Shown here piece by piece: positions 43,568-54,000 of a stretch of 64,000 nt of DNA (its first letter is position 1; every line of letters starts with the position of its first letter). The position numbers were made by a program, and so were the translations under genes. Location of the stretch: positions 310,001-374,000 of the forward strand of contig NZ_KB894575.1 of NCBI RefSeq assembly GCF_000374525.1, in the 5' to 3' direction. Under the pieces are notes generated by a model. The model made no database searches. It saw nothing but the letters and a program-made list of their open reading frames with translations, and was not told where the DNA came from. This DNA is from Amorphus coralli DSM 19760 (GTDB lineage: Bacteria > Pseudomonadota > Alphaproteobacteria > Rhizobiales > Amorphaceae).

Positions 43568-44464
43568 TCACGTCAGCGCCCGCCGGGCGGTGGTCACCAC
43601 GCTGCGCGTCAGCCCCTCCAGCGAGCCGGATGCCAGCCGGCTGAGTTGCCAGAAGAGGGGCCGGTCGAGGGTCGCGCCCGGCACCAGCTCGACCAGCCGG
43701 CCAGCTTGCAGGTGGTCGCGCACCAGCTGCGCCGGGTTGAGGCCCCAGCCCACCCCGACCAGGCAGGCATCGACAAAGCTCTGGGTCGAGGGCAGCCAGT
43801 GGGTCGGGTAGGCGATATCCGAGCCGAAGGTCTGCCTCAGCCACGCCTGCTGCAGCCGGTCCTTCTGATTGAAGGTCAGGCCCGGTGCCCGGGCAAGGGC
43901 CTCCGCGCTGACGCCCTCGGGAAAATGCCGGGCGACAAAATCCGGGCTGGCGGTCGCGTGGTAGCACAGGCTGCCCAGCGGCATCACGCGGCAGCCCTGC
44001 ACCGGCTTCTCCAGCGCCGTCACCGCCGCGAAGACCCGACCGCGCCGCAGCCACTCCGCCGTGTGCTCCTCGTCGTCGATGGCCACGTTGACCAGCAAGT
44101 CCGTGTCCCGGGTGAAGGCAGCGATCGCATCCAGGAACCAGGTGCCGAGGCTGTCGGCGTTGACGGCCACGCTCAGCGTCACCCGCTGCGCCGCGCCGGC
44201 CTCGGCCGCGAGTTCCGGAAGCGCCTCCATCAGATCGCTCTCCAGCATGCCGACCCGGTCCATGTGCCGGCAGAGCGCCGCGCCCTTTTCGGTGGCGACG
44301 CACGGTGTCCCCCGTTCGATCAGGACCGTGCCAAGACGCTCTTCCAGGTGCTTGATGCGTTGCGATACGGCCGAAGGCGTCACGCCGAGCACCGTGGCCG
44401 CGCGCTCGAAGCTGCCACTCTGCGCAACCTCGGCCACGGCCCGCGCGGCACGGTAATCGATCAT
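43568..44464 (-). CDS. LysR-family regulator, LysG/ArgP type
   Basis: A 298-residue regulator with an N-terminal winged helix (GSFERAATVLGVTPSAVSQR at about 17-36) and an effector domain typical of ArgP/LysG. It is divergent from lysE 92 bases away, the arrangement in which LysG activates lysE when lysine or arginine accumulates. ATG at 44464. Confidence 0.88.
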   Translation of the reverse strand: MIDYRAARAVAEVAQSGSFERAATVLGVTPSAVSQRIKHLEERLGTVLIERGTPCVATEKGAALCRHMDRVGMLESDLMEALPELAAEAGAAQRVTLSVAVNADSLGTWFLDAIAAFTRDTDLLVNVAIDDEEHTAEWLRRGRVFAAVTALEKPVQGCRVMPLGSLCYHATASPDFVARHFPEGVSAEALARAPGLTFNQKDRLQQAWLRQTFGSDIAYPTHWLPSTQSFVDACLVGVGWGLNPAQLVRDHLQAGRLVELVPGATLDRPLFWQLSRLASGSLEGLTRSVVTTARRALT

Positions 44465-44556
44465 TAGAGATCCTTATTCAGCCTTAGTCAGTTTAATTTT
44501 TCTGAACTTACGGCCCACGCTAAACCCTGGCAACCAGACAGGAACCGGGGCCCGGC

Positions 44557-45168
44557 ATGAATCTTACCGTCTTCTTCACCGGCATGATGATGGGCCTCAG
44601 CCTCATCGTCGCCATCGGCGCACAGAATGCCTTCGTGCTGCGCCAGGGCCTGCGCGGCGAGCACGTGCTCGCGGTCTGCGCGACCTGCGCCGTGTCCGAC
44701 GCGATCCTGATCACGCTCGGCGTCACCGGCCTCGGTGCCGTCACCGCCTGGTTGCCCTGGCTGGAACCAGTCATGCGGTATGGCGGCGCCGCCTTTCTCA
44801 TCGTCTACGGTGCCCGCAGCCTGCGCTCCGCGCTGCGCTCCAGCGATGCCCTGTCCACCGAGACCTCGCCGGCGGTGAACGGCCTCGTGGGCACCCTCGT
44901 TACCTGTCTCGCCCTGACCTGGCTGAACCCGCACGTCTATCTCGACACGGTGGTGCTTCTCGGCACCATCGCGACCCGCTTCGAAGGCGCCCGCGCCTCG
45001 TTTGCCCTGGGCGCAATCGCCGGCTCCTTCCTGTTCTTCTTCGCGCTCGGCTATGGCGCGGTGCGGCTCAGACCACTGTTTGCGAGACCCTCGGCATGGC
45101 GCATCCTGGAGGCGGTGATCGCCCTTGTCATGTGGGCCATCGCCTGGCGGCTGATCGTCGACGCCTGA
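44557..45168 (+). CDS. LysE/ArgO-type amino acid exporter
   Basis: A 203-residue inner-membrane protein with about six helices. It begins with a helix containing GMMMGLSLIVAIGAQNAFVL, the LysE family signature (GxQNAF). LTWLNPHVYLDTVVLLG in the middle is also diagnostic of LysE/ArgO. It exports basic amino acids. The divergent LysG-type gene should regulate it. Confidence 0.9.
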   Translation: MNLTVFFTGMMMGLSLIVAIGAQNAFVLRQGLRGEHVLAVCATCAVSDAILITLGVTGLGAVTAWLPWLEPVMRYGGAAFLIVYGARSLRSALRSSDALSTETSPAVNGLVGTLVTCLALTWLNPHVYLDTVVLLGTIATRFEGARASFALGAIAGSFLFFFALGYGAVRLRPLFARPSAWRILEAVIALVMWAIAWRLIVDA

Positions 45169-45216
45169 GCGGGCCACGGGGCACTCTCCGCCTGCCGCGG
45201 TCGGGCGGGCGCCCCG

Positions 45217-45245
45217 TTGACAATCGTTTCATCTGATACGATCTT
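45217..45245 (+). promoter_or_regulatory. hmgA promoter with dyad in the spacer
   Basis: A perfect TTGACA (45217-45222) is followed 17 bases later by GATCTT (45240-45245). Between them lies ATCGTTTCATCTGATACGAT (45223-45242), a near-perfect dyad. A repressor there would block RNA polymerase. Confidence 0.55.
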
Positions 45246-45398
45246 GCGCGCCAGTCCGGCCCGGTCACCGTCAACGCAACGGTTCGGGTCGTCCGCCGTT
45301 TCCCGGGAGGGGACCGAGGCGGATGCGCTTCAAAGGGCTGCCGGCCGCCGTGCCGCCGGACGAGCGACCGATCCGCACTCTGCGACCTGGAGGACGCC

Positions 45399-46712
45399 AT
45401 GGGCATCGCCTACATGCCGGGCTTCGGCAACGACTTCGAGACCGAATCCCTTCCCGGAGCGCTGCCGCAGGGCCAGAATTCGCCCCAGCGCTGCCCCTAT
45501 GGCCTGTATGCCGAACAGCTGTCCGGCTCGCCGTTCACCGCGCCGCGTGGCACCAACGAGCGCTCCTGGCTTTACCGGATCCGCCCGTCGGTGCGCCACA
45601 CCAGCCGCTTCCGGGCCTTCGACGCGCCGCACTGGAAGAGCGCGCCGAACATTGATGACAGCGAGCTGCCCATCGGCCAGCTCCGCTGGGATCCGACGCC
45701 GATGCCGAACGAGCCGACGACGTTCGTGCAGGGCATGCGCACCATGACCACGGCCGGCGACGTGCACACCCAGGTCGGCATGGCCGCCCATGTCTACGCC
45801 TTCAACGAGGCGATGGAAGACGACTATTTCTTCAACGCCGACGGCGAGCTCCTGCTGGTGCCGCAGGAAGGCACCCTCGACCTCTTCACCGAGCTCGGTC
45901 GCATGGAGGTCGCGCCCGGCGAGATCGCCATCGTTCCGCGCGGCATGATGATCAAGGTCGGCGCACTGGAAGGCCCGGCGCGCGGCTATGTCTGCGAGAA
46001 TTACGGCGCCAAGTTCACGCTGCCCGACCGCGGGCCGATCGGCGCAAACTGCCTCGCCAACCCGCGCGATTTCCGCACCCCGGTGGCCGCCTTCGAGGAC
46101 AAGGAAAAACCCTGCCGCGTGCAGGTGAAGTGGGGCGGACGCTTCTACGAGACCGAGATCGGACACTCGCCGCTCGACGTGGTCGCCTGGCACGGCAACT
46201 ACACGCCCTTCAAGTACGACCTCTCCACCTTCTCGCCGGTCGGCGCGATCCTGTTCGACCACCCGGATCCGTCCATCTTCACGGTGCTGACGGCGCCGTC
46301 GGGCGAGGAGGGCACGGCCAACGTCGATTTCGTGATCTTCCCGCCCCGCTGGATGGTGGCGGAGAACACCTTCCGGCCGCCCTGGTACCACCGCAACATC
46401 ATGTCGGAGTTCATGGGCCTCATCCACGGCCAGTACGACGCCAAGGAGAAGGGCTTCGTGCCGGGCGGCATGAGCCTGCACAACATGATGCTGCCGCACG
46501 GCCCGGACACGTTCGGTTTCGAGAAGGCCTCCACCGCCGAGCTCGCTCCGGTGAAGCTCGAGGAGACCATGGCCTTCATGTTCGAAACCCGATACCCCCA
46601 GCATCTGACGCGCTACGCGTCGGAAACCAAGACGCTGCAGGACGACTATCTCGACTGCTGGGACGGCCTGAAGAAGCGCTTCGATGGAACGCCCGAGGGG
46701 AAGTGGGACTGA
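45399..46712 (+). CDS. hmgA: Homogentisate 1,2-dioxygenase
   Basis: A 437-residue iron enzyme that opens homogentisate to maleylacetoacetate in tyrosine and phenylalanine breakdown. The iron ligands are visible: His in PPWYHRN, Glu in MSEFMG, and His in MLPHGPD, in the family order. N-terminal [11 protein letters not shown] and LPQGQNSPQ are diagnostic. GGAGG precedes the ATG. The stop shares one base with the next start. The maleylacetoacetate isomerase gene is not in this window. Confidence 0.95.
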   Translation: MGIAYMPGFGNDFETESLPGALPQGQNSPQRCPYGLYAEQLSGSPFTAPRGTNERSWLYRIRPSVRHTSRFRAFDAPHWKSAPNIDDSELPIGQLRWDPTPMPNEPTTFVQGMRTMTTAGDVHTQVGMAAHVYAFNEAMEDDYFFNADGELLLVPQEGTLDLFTELGRMEVAPGEIAIVPRGMMIKVGALEGPARGYVCENYGAKFTLPDRGPIGANCLANPRDFRTPVAAFEDKEKPCRVQVKWGGRFYETEIGHSPLDVVAWHGNYTPFKYDLSTFSPVGAILFDHPDPSIFTVLTAPSGEEGTANVDFVIFPPRWMVAENTFRPPWYHRNIMSEFMGLIHGQYDAKEKGFVPGGMSLHNMMLPHGPDTFGFEKASTAELAPVKLEETMAFMFETRYPQHLTRYASETKTLQDDYLDCWDGLKKRFDGTPEGKWD

Positions 46713-47725
46713 TGAAACTTGCAACGCTGAAATCCGGCGGCCGCGACGGCCGGCTCGTCGTCGTGTCGCGCGACCTGACCGCCATGACCGACGCCGGCGA
46801 GATCGCCCCGACGCTGCAGGCCGCCATCGATGACTGGGCCGTCTGCGGTCCGAAGCTCGAGGCGCTGGCCGAAAGCCTCGAGCACGGCTCGGTGCCCTCC
46901 GAGCGCTTCCACGAGCACGACGCGCTCAGCCCGTTGCCTCGCGCCTACCAGTGGGCCGACGGATCGGCCTACGTGAATCACGTCGAGCTGGTCCGCAAGG
47001 CACGCGGCGCGGAGATGCCCGAGAGCTTCTGGACCGATCCGCTCATGTACCAGGGCGGTTCGGACTCCTTCCTCGCCCCGCGCGATCCGATCCGGCTCGG
47101 CGACGAGGCCTGGGGCATCGACATGGAAGGCGAACTCGCCGTCATCGTCGACGACGTGCCGATGGGCGCCTCGCGCGAGGTGGCCGCCGGCCGCATCCGC
47201 CTCCTCATGCTGGTCAACGACGTGTCGTTGCGCGGGCTGATCCCGGCCGAGCTTGGCAAGGGCTTCGGCTTCTTCCAGTCCAAGCCGTCCTCGGCCTTCT
47301 CGCCGGTGGCCGTGACGCCGGACGAGCTTGGCGACAAGTGGGACGGCGGCAAGGTCCATCTGCCGCTTTGCGTCGACTACAACGGCAAGCCGTTCGGCCG
47401 CGCCAACGCCGGCATCGACATGACCTTCGACTTCCCGACGCTGGTCGCGCATGCCGCGAAGACCAGGCCGCTTTCCGCCGGCACCATCATCGGCTCCGGC
47501 ACCGTCTCCAACAAGCTGGACGGCGAGCCCGGCAAGCCCATCGCGGAAGGTGGTGTCGGCTACTCCTGCCTCGCCGAGATCCGCATGGTGGAGACCATCA
47601 ACACCGGCGCCCCGAAGACGCCGTTCATGAGCTTCGGCGACACGGTGCGCATCGAGATGCTGGACGACAAGCATCACTCGGTCTTCGGCGCCATCGAGCA
47701 GGTCGTCGAGAAATATGAAGGCTAA
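46712..47725 (+). CDS. Fumarylacetoacetase-family hydrolase
   Basis: A 337-residue FAH-fold enzyme, directly coupled to hmgA (TGATG). Motifs: WGIDMEGELAVIVDDVPMG with metal-binding Glu and Asp, LMLVNDVSLRGLIP, and TIIGSGTVSN. It should cleave fumarylacetoacetate to fumarate and acetoacetate, the last step of the homogentisate route. Length is within the range of the bacterial short form. Confidence 0.9.
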   Translation: MKLATLKSGGRDGRLVVVSRDLTAMTDAGEIAPTLQAAIDDWAVCGPKLEALAESLEHGSVPSERFHEHDALSPLPRAYQWADGSAYVNHVELVRKARGAEMPESFWTDPLMYQGGSDSFLAPRDPIRLGDEAWGIDMEGELAVIVDDVPMGASREVAAGRIRLLMLVNDVSLRGLIPAELGKGFGFFQSKPSSAFSPVAVTPDELGDKWDGGKVHLPLCVDYNGKPFGRANAGIDMTFDFPTLVAHAAKTRPLSAGTIIGSGTVSNKLDGEPGKPIAEGGVGYSCLAEIRMVETINTGAPKTPFMSFGDTVRIEMLDDKHHSVFGAIEQVVEKYEG

Positions 47726-48236
47726 CGCCCTCCTGATCGCCGGCACGTTGCTGCTTTCGGTCGGCGCCGCCGGAGCCGCGGACGCCACCGCCCCGGTCGA
47801 CGAGGTGATGGAGGTGACGGTGGCCAACTGGTCGGAGGATGCGGGCGAACCTCGGGAGCTCTTCTCCGAGGATCGCCTGAGCCGGCTCTTCAGCCGCGAC
47901 TTTGTCGCGCTGTTCAGGTCGGCCTCCGACAACGATTACGCGCGGGAGGCGGGAACGCCCTTCGACTACGACGTGGTCGTCAACGCCCAGGACGGCTGTC
48001 CGCTCCAGGACGTGACCGTCACCCAGGGCGAGACCGACGCCGGCGTGACCATCGTCGTCGCCCGCTACAGAATCCTGGCCTGCATGGGCGACGATACCTT
48101 CTCCGAGACGCGCTTCGCCGTTGTCGAGGAGGAAGGCCGCGCCGTCATCGACGACATCCTGGTCGACGACGGCAGCGGCAGCGCTTCCTCGCTGAAGGGA
48201 GACATGAGCGCGATCGCCGCGGAAAACGCCAACTGA
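47715..48236 (+). CDS. Secreted protein of unknown function
   Basis: A 173-residue protein with a signal peptide at 1-22 (AGA|AD) and a small acidic domain with two Cys residues (in QDGCPL and ILACMGDD) that could form a disulfide. Overall it resembles small NTF2-like or DUF3828-type periplasmic proteins, but I do not recognise it firmly. The ATG lies within the end of the preceding gene (11-base overlap), so it is co-expressed with the homogentisate genes. Confidence 0.7.
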   Translation: MKANALLIAGTLLLSVGAAGAADATAPVDEVMEVTVANWSEDAGEPRELFSEDRLSRLFSRDFVALFRSASDNDYAREAGTPFDYDVVVNAQDGCPLQDVTVTQGETDAGVTIVVARYRILACMGDDTFSETRFAVVEEEGRAVIDDILVDDGSGSASSLKGDMSAIAAENAN

Positions 48237-48312
48237 CGCGCTGGGCAGCCGCCCGCCGCGCAATCGAACGGAGCCGGTGGACGACGAGCTGCCGGCCGCG
48301 GGAGTGACACCC

Positions 48313-48909
48313 ATGCCCCATCTCGATCCCCTCGACCGCGCCGACCTGCCCCAGTTCGCGGAGCTGTTCGAGCGCTACGACCGCATTCGCGGCTTCCTGC
48401 CCAACTCGATCCTGACCATGGCGCGTCGGCCGGCCATCGCCGAGGCCTTCATGCTGCTGAACCAGGCCGTGCTCTACGAGGGCACCGTGCCGGAAGACCT
48501 CAAGATGATGGTCGCCTTCATGGCGAGCTCGGTAGCCGAGTGCCGCTACTGCCAGGGGCACATGGCGAACCTGTCCGCCGTCTACGGCGTGCCGGACGAG
48601 AAGATCGCCGCCATCTGGGAATTCGAGGAAAGCCCGCTCTTCACCGACGCGGAGAAGGCCGCGCTGCGGCTCGCCGCCCATGCCGGCGTGGTGCCGAACG
48701 CGGCCGAGGCCTCGGATTTCGACGAGCTCAAGACACACTTCGACGAGGGCCAGATCGTCGAGATCGTGGCCTCCATCGCGCTGTTCGGCTACCTCAACCG
48801 CTGGAACGACACCATGGCGACGGAGATGGAGGACGTCCCCGGACGCCTCGCCGAGCGCGCCATCGGCCCGGCCGGGTGGGACGCCGGCAAGCATTCCCCG
48901 ACCCGCTGA
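48313..48909 (+). CDS. Carboxymuconolactone decarboxylase/AhpD-like protein
   Basis: A 198-residue helical protein with ECRYCQGH (Cys77 and Cys80) and the family helix FEESPLFTDAEKAALRLAA. GGAG is eight bases before this ATG; a GTG twelve codons earlier is less likely. It is a distant cousin of the protein at 26602. Possible peroxide or thiol chemistry, or a decarboxylase-like role in aromatic breakdown. Confidence 0.82.
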   Translation: MPHLDPLDRADLPQFAELFERYDRIRGFLPNSILTMARRPAIAEAFMLLNQAVLYEGTVPEDLKMMVAFMASSVAECRYCQGHMANLSAVYGVPDEKIAAIWEFEESPLFTDAEKAALRLAAHAGVVPNAAEASDFDELKTHFDEGQIVEIVASIALFGYLNRWNDTMATEMEDVPGRLAERAIGPAGWDAGKHSPTR

Positions 48910-48940
48910 CCCGCACTCCGCCAACGCAAGGACACGACCC

Positions 48941-49891
48941 ATGGCAAAGCAGTTCGCCTCCACCGGCGACATGAGCGAGAAGACCGTCTCCTTCTCCGAG
49001 GTCGGCCCCGGCCTCTATGCCTTCACCGCCGAGGGCGACCCCAACACCGGCGTCATCATCGGCGACGACAGCGTCATGATCTTCGACGCCCAGGCGACGC
49101 CGCGGCTCGCCAATCTCGTGATCGAGAAGGTGCGCACCGTCACCGACAAGCCGATCCGCTACGTCACCCTCAGCCACTATCACGCGGTGCGGGTGCTCGG
49201 CGCCTCCGCCTACGGCGCCGACGAGATCATCGCCTCCGACGTCTGTCGCGCCATGGTCCACGAGCGCGGTCAGGAGGACTGGGATTCAGAGTTCGGCCGC
49301 TTCCCGCGCCTGTTCCAGGGCCATGAATCGATCCCCGGCCTGACCTGGCCGACCATGACCTTCGAGACGTCCATGACCGTCTACATGGGCAACCGCCGGG
49401 TCGACCTGATCCATCTCGGCCGCGGCCACACCGCCGGCGACATCGTCGCCTGGGTGCCGGACGCCGGCGTCATGTTCACCGGCGATCTCGTGGAATACAA
49501 GTCGGCCTGCTATTGCGGCGACGGCCACTTCTCCGACTGGGGCGACACGCTGGACGCGGTGAAGTCCTTCCAGCCGTCGGCCATCGCACCCGGGCGTGGC
49601 GACGCGCTGATGGGCGAGGCGAAGGTGGAGGAAGCCATCGAGCTCACCCGCGACTTCCTGGACTCCACCTACCGGCCCATCGAGAAGGTGGCCGCGCGCG
49701 GCGGCACGCTGAAGGAAGCCTGGGACGCCTGCCGTGCGGTCTGCGATCCGAAATTCTCCGACTACGCCATCTACGAGCACTGCCTGCCCTTCAACGTGGC
49801 GCGTGCCTTTGACGAGGCCCGCGGCATGGACACGCCGCGTATCTGGACGGCGGAGAAGGACCGGAAGATGTGGGAAGACCTGCAGGGCTGA
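48941..49891 (+). CDS. Metallo-beta-lactamase-fold protein with incomplete metal site
   Basis: A 316-residue MBL-fold protein. The usual HxHxDH motif is SHYHAVR: His79 and His81 are kept, while the Asp and His positions are Val83 and Arg84. His163 (GRGHTAGD) and Asp182 (FTGDLVE) are kept. The usual PGHG is PGRG (Arg219). So the first metal site is intact but all ligands special to the second site are replaced. AAGGA precedes the ATG. It is the last gene of the homogentisate unit, followed by a clear terminator. Activity is uncertain. Confidence 0.85.
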   Translation: MAKQFASTGDMSEKTVSFSEVGPGLYAFTAEGDPNTGVIIGDDSVMIFDAQATPRLANLVIEKVRTVTDKPIRYVTLSHYHAVRVLGASAYGADEIIASDVCRAMVHERGQEDWDSEFGRFPRLFQGHESIPGLTWPTMTFETSMTVYMGNRRVDLIHLGRGHTAGDIVAWVPDAGVMFTGDLVEYKSACYCGDGHFSDWGDTLDAVKSFQPSAIAPGRGDALMGEAKVEEAIELTRDFLDSTYRPIEKVAARGGTLKEAWDACRAVCDPKFSDYAIYEHCLPFNVARAFDEARGMDTPRIWTAEKDRKMWEDLQG

Positions 49892-49927
49892 ACCGCCCGG
49901 CGGCCATCACCCCCCTGGAAATGCACG

Positions 49928-49953
49928 AAGGGCCGGCAAATGCCGGCCCTTTT
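49928..49953 (+). terminator. Rho-independent terminator after the homogentisate operon
   Basis: AAGGGCCGGC, loop AAAT, GCCGGCCCTTTT: a 10-bp stem ending in a short T-run, 36 bases after the MBL-fold gene stop. It can also act on the opposite strand behind the CHAD gene. Confidence 0.85.
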
Positions 49954-49988
49954 GCGTCGCAATACCCCCGCGAGCTACAGGCAGACCC

Positions 49989-50921
49989 TCAGGCCGCAAG
50001 CGCCGGCGCGTCGGCCTTTCGGCACTCTTTCCGCCACGCCTTGAAATAGGCGGCCCAGCGGGCCGCGAGCGCTTCTTCGGGTTCGGCCAGAAGCCGTGCG
50101 CCGCGCTCGAAGGCTTCGGTTTCTATGGCGGCCCGCCGACGTTCCATCAGCGTCAGAAACACCTCCACATCTCCTAGGTTGCCGAACGCATCGGGCTCGG
50201 CCCGCAGCGTTTCGGCGAACACTTCCAGGTCGTGATGGTCGCCGAGGAGCTTTCCGAGCGCGTCGGCCTCCGCATGGTGCGCCGTCATCGGCCCGGGCCA
50301 GATCGGCGCCAGCAGCCGTGCATGGTGACCGTGATACTTGATGCGTTTGCGCCAGTCGTGAAAGGCCTCGACGTCGCCGGTCTTGCGCGCCGTTTTCATG
50401 GCCTCGCGGCCCCGGCCATAGGTCTTTTCCACGCCGCCGGCAAACGCCTGCGTGCCCTTTTCCGACAGCTCCCAGCGCAGCGCCCGCACCTTCGCTTCCA
50501 CCATCGACTCGCGAAAGGCGTCGAGCTTGTCGGCGATGTCCTGGCGATTCTCCTCCTCCTTCTGGCGCAGCGTCAGCCGCCGGCGGATGGAGGCGAACGC
50601 CGGCCGGTCGATCTGCCCGTCGAAGCAATCGGCCACCCGGTCATAGGTCTCGATCAGGGCTTCGGTGTCGCGCAGGAAGGACAGCTCGCGGGCGGCGTCG
50701 CGGTACGCGGCATTTTCAAGCGCGTAGCTGGCGAGCGCAGGTCGTACCAGCCGCACCAGCCCCCTGAGCTTCTTGCAGCGCTTGCGGACCTGGTGAACCG
50801 TCTCGCGCTGGTCGATTTCAGGATCGTCAATTTCGCCGATCGCCTTGTCGATCTGCTCGACCGCGATGCGACGCACGGCGTCTGCCACGCTGACGTCGTC
50901 TTCCTCGAATCGATAGGCCAA
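49989..50921 (-). CDS. CHAD domain protein
   Basis: A 310-residue helical protein made of a CHAD domain with conserved His and basic residues: VHQVRKRCKKLRGLVRLV near residue 42 and FHDWRKRIKYHGHHARLL in the second half. CHAD domains bind polyphosphate through these basic and His residues. It lacks a CYTH domain. It is not clearly in an operon; the efflux operon ends 162 bases upstream on the same strand. Confidence 0.88.
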   Translation of the reverse strand: MAYRFEEDDVSVADAVRRIAVEQIDKAIGEIDDPEIDQRETVHQVRKRCKKLRGLVRLVRPALASYALENAAYRDAARELSFLRDTEALIETYDRVADCFDGQIDRPAFASIRRRLTLRQKEEENRQDIADKLDAFRESMVEAKVRALRWELSEKGTQAFAGGVEKTYGRGREAMKTARKTGDVEAFHDWRKRIKYHGHHARLLAPIWPGPMTAHHAEADALGKLLGDHHDLEVFAETLRAEPDAFGNLGDVEVFLTLMERRRAAIETEAFERGARLLAEPEEALAARWAAYFKAWRKECRKADAPALAA

Positions 50922-51083
50922 GTGCGAGCTCCGTCTTCCCGATGAGGTCCGGCCGCGGTCGGCGCTTGGAGGAACCGACCGCGGCCGGCTCTAGGCTATC
51001 ACCTAGTCGCGTCCGCTCGGAAAATGCAACGTGTGCACTCGCCCATGGTTCCGCGCGCCGCCATTTTCCGCCTCCGGTCCCCG

Positions 51084-54000
51084 TCAGCCCGCCGGCTCCG
51101 GCCCGGCCGCGCCGGAGTCCGTCTCCCCGGCCGCTTCAGCCGCTTTGACGGGTGTCTTGGTCTTGCCCGGCCCAAACAGCCGCATGACGAATACGAAGAA
51201 CACCGGCACGAACAGGAGCGCCAGGATCGTCGCCGAGATCATGCCGCCAAGCACGCCGGTACCGATGGCGTTCTGGCTGGCCGCGCTGGCCCCGCTGGCG
51301 ATCGCCATCGGCGTCACGCCCAGCGCGAAGGCCAACGACGTCATCAGGATCGGCCGGAACCGCAGCTCGGCCGCCTCGCGTGCCGCACTCCACAGGTCCT
51401 GGCCCTCGTCGCGAAGCTCCTTGGCGAACTCCACGATCAGGATCGCGTTCTTCGCCGAAAGGCCGATGATCGCGATCAGGCCGACCTTGAAGTAGACGTC
51501 GTTGCCCATATCGCGCATCAGCACGGCCAGAACCGCGCCGATGGCACCGAGCGGCACCACCAGCATCACCGAGAGCGGAATGGCCCAGCTCTCGTACAGC
51601 GCCGCCAGCAGCAGGAACACGAACAGGATCGACAGGCCGATCAGGATCGGCGCCTGGGAGCCCGAGGCGATCTCCTGCAGCGACTGACCGGTCCACTCGT
51701 AGCCGAATCCGGTCGGCAGTTCGCCCGCCAGGCGCTGCATCTCCGCGATGGCCTCGCCCGACGAGTAGCCGGGTGCGGCCTGGCCGGAAATACGCACCGA
51801 CGGGTAGCCATTGTAACCGACCACCTGCAGCGGCCCGCGGGTCCACTCAACCGAGGCAAAGGCCGACAGCGGCACCATGCCTCCGTTTACGTTGCGCACG
51901 TGCAGGTCCAGGAGGTCGGATGTCTTCATGCGCTTGCGGTCGGTCGCCTCCACCGTCACGCGCTGCATTCGCCCGGCATTGGGAAAGTCATTGACGTAGG
52001 ACGAGCCGAGATTGGCCGAGATCGCCGAGTTGATGTCGGCGAACTGGACGCCGAAGGCGTTCGCCTTCTCGCGGTCGATCACGAGCTGCACCTGAGGGGC
52101 ATCCGGCAGTCCCTCGACGCGCAGCCCCGTGACGACGGCACTGCCCTGCGCCGCAGCGAGAAGCTGATCGCGGGCATCCATCAGCGCTTCCTGCCCGAGG
52201 CCGCCGCGGTCCTGCAGCCGGAAGGAGAAACCGCTGGTGGTCCCGAGACCCTGGATCGGCGGCGGCGACAGCGCGAACGAGATCGCATCCTTGATACCGA
52301 AGAGCTGCATGTTCGCCCGCTGGGCGATGGCCTGGGCGGAATCCTCCGGTCCGCGCTCGCTCCAGTCCTTGAGCGTCGCGAACGCAAGGCCGGCATTCTC
52401 GCCTGCGCCGGAGAAGGAGAAGCCGAGGATCGAGATCACCTTCTCCACCGCCTCCTCGCCCTGCATGATGCCTTCCACGGTGCGGATGACGTCGAGGGTG
52501 CGGTTGGCGCTGGCATCCGGCGGCGCCTGCATGTCGATCAGCAGGTAGCCCTGGTCCTCGTTGGGAAGGAACGCGGTCGGCATGCGCACATAGAGATAGC
52601 CGAGCCCGACCACCACGCCGAGATAGACGATCATGAACAGGCCGGCATAGCGCGTGGTCCCGCGCACCGTCTTGCCATAGCCCCGCGTCAGACGGGAAAA
52701 GTTGCGGTTGAACCAGCCGAAGAAGCCGCGCCGCTCGTGATGGTCCTTCACCGGCTTCAGCATCGTCGCACACAGCGCCGGCGTGAGCGAGAGCGCCAGG
52801 AAGCCGGAAAACAGGATGGAGACCACCATCGTCAGCGAGAACTGCTGGTAGATGACGCCCACCGCACCCGGGAAGAAGGCCATCGGCACGAACACCGCCG
52901 TCAGCACCAGCGTGATGCCGACAATCGCGCCGGAAATCTGTTTCATCGCCTTGATGGTGGCGTCGCGCGGACCGAGACCCTCGCTGGCCATGATGCGTTC
53001 GACATTCTCGATGACCACGATGGCGTCGTCGACGAGGATGCCGATGGCGAGCACCATGGCGAACATGGTCAGCACGTTGATGGAGAAGCCGGTGGCCAGC
53101 ATCACCGCGCAGGTGCCGAGCAGCGCGATGGGCACCACGATTGCCGGGATGATGGTGTAGCGAAAGCTCTGCAGGAACAGGAACATCACCAGGAAGACGA
53201 GCACCACCGCCTCGATCAGCGTGTGCAGCACCTTCTCGATGGAGATCTCCACGAAGGGCGAGGTGTCGTAGGGAATGTCGTACTCAACGCCCTGCGGGAA
53301 GTAACGCGACAGCTCCTCCATCTTCACGCGAATGGCCTCGGACGTGGACAGCGCATTGCCCTTCGGCGAAAGCTGCACGCCGATGGCCGCGGCCGGCTGC
53401 CCGTTCAGGCGCGAGGAGAAATTATAGCTCTCGCTGCCGAGCTCGACGCGCGCCACGTCGCCCAGCCGGACGGTCGACCCGTCCGGGTTGGCCCGCAGCA
53501 CGATGGCCTCGAAGTCGCCAACCGTCTTCAGCTGCCCCTCGACGAGCACGGTCGCGGAGATCTGCTGGTCCGCCGGCGCCGGTTGCGCCCCGATGCTGCC
53601 CGCCGCGACCTGCGCGTTCTGTGCGCTGATGGCGGCGACGATGTCGTCGGCCGTCAGGTCCAGCCCGACCATGCGGTCCGGGTCCATCCACACGCGCATG
53701 GCGCGCTGGGTGGAAAAGAGCTGCGCGCTGCCCACGCCTTCGACGCGGCGGATTTCGCCAATCACGTTGCGGGTGAGGTAGTCACCGAGCCCGACCGGAT
53801 CCACGGAGCCGTCCGTGGATGTCAGCGCCACCACCATGAGGAAGCCGCTGTTGGCCTGATCCACCTGGATGCCCTGCCGCTGCACGACGTCGGGCAGGCT
53901 CGGCTCGACGCGCCGGATCCGGTTCTGGACATCGACGGCGGCCTGGTCGATGGACGTGCCGGTGGCGAAGGTGGCGGTGATGCTGACGCTGCCCGAGGCC

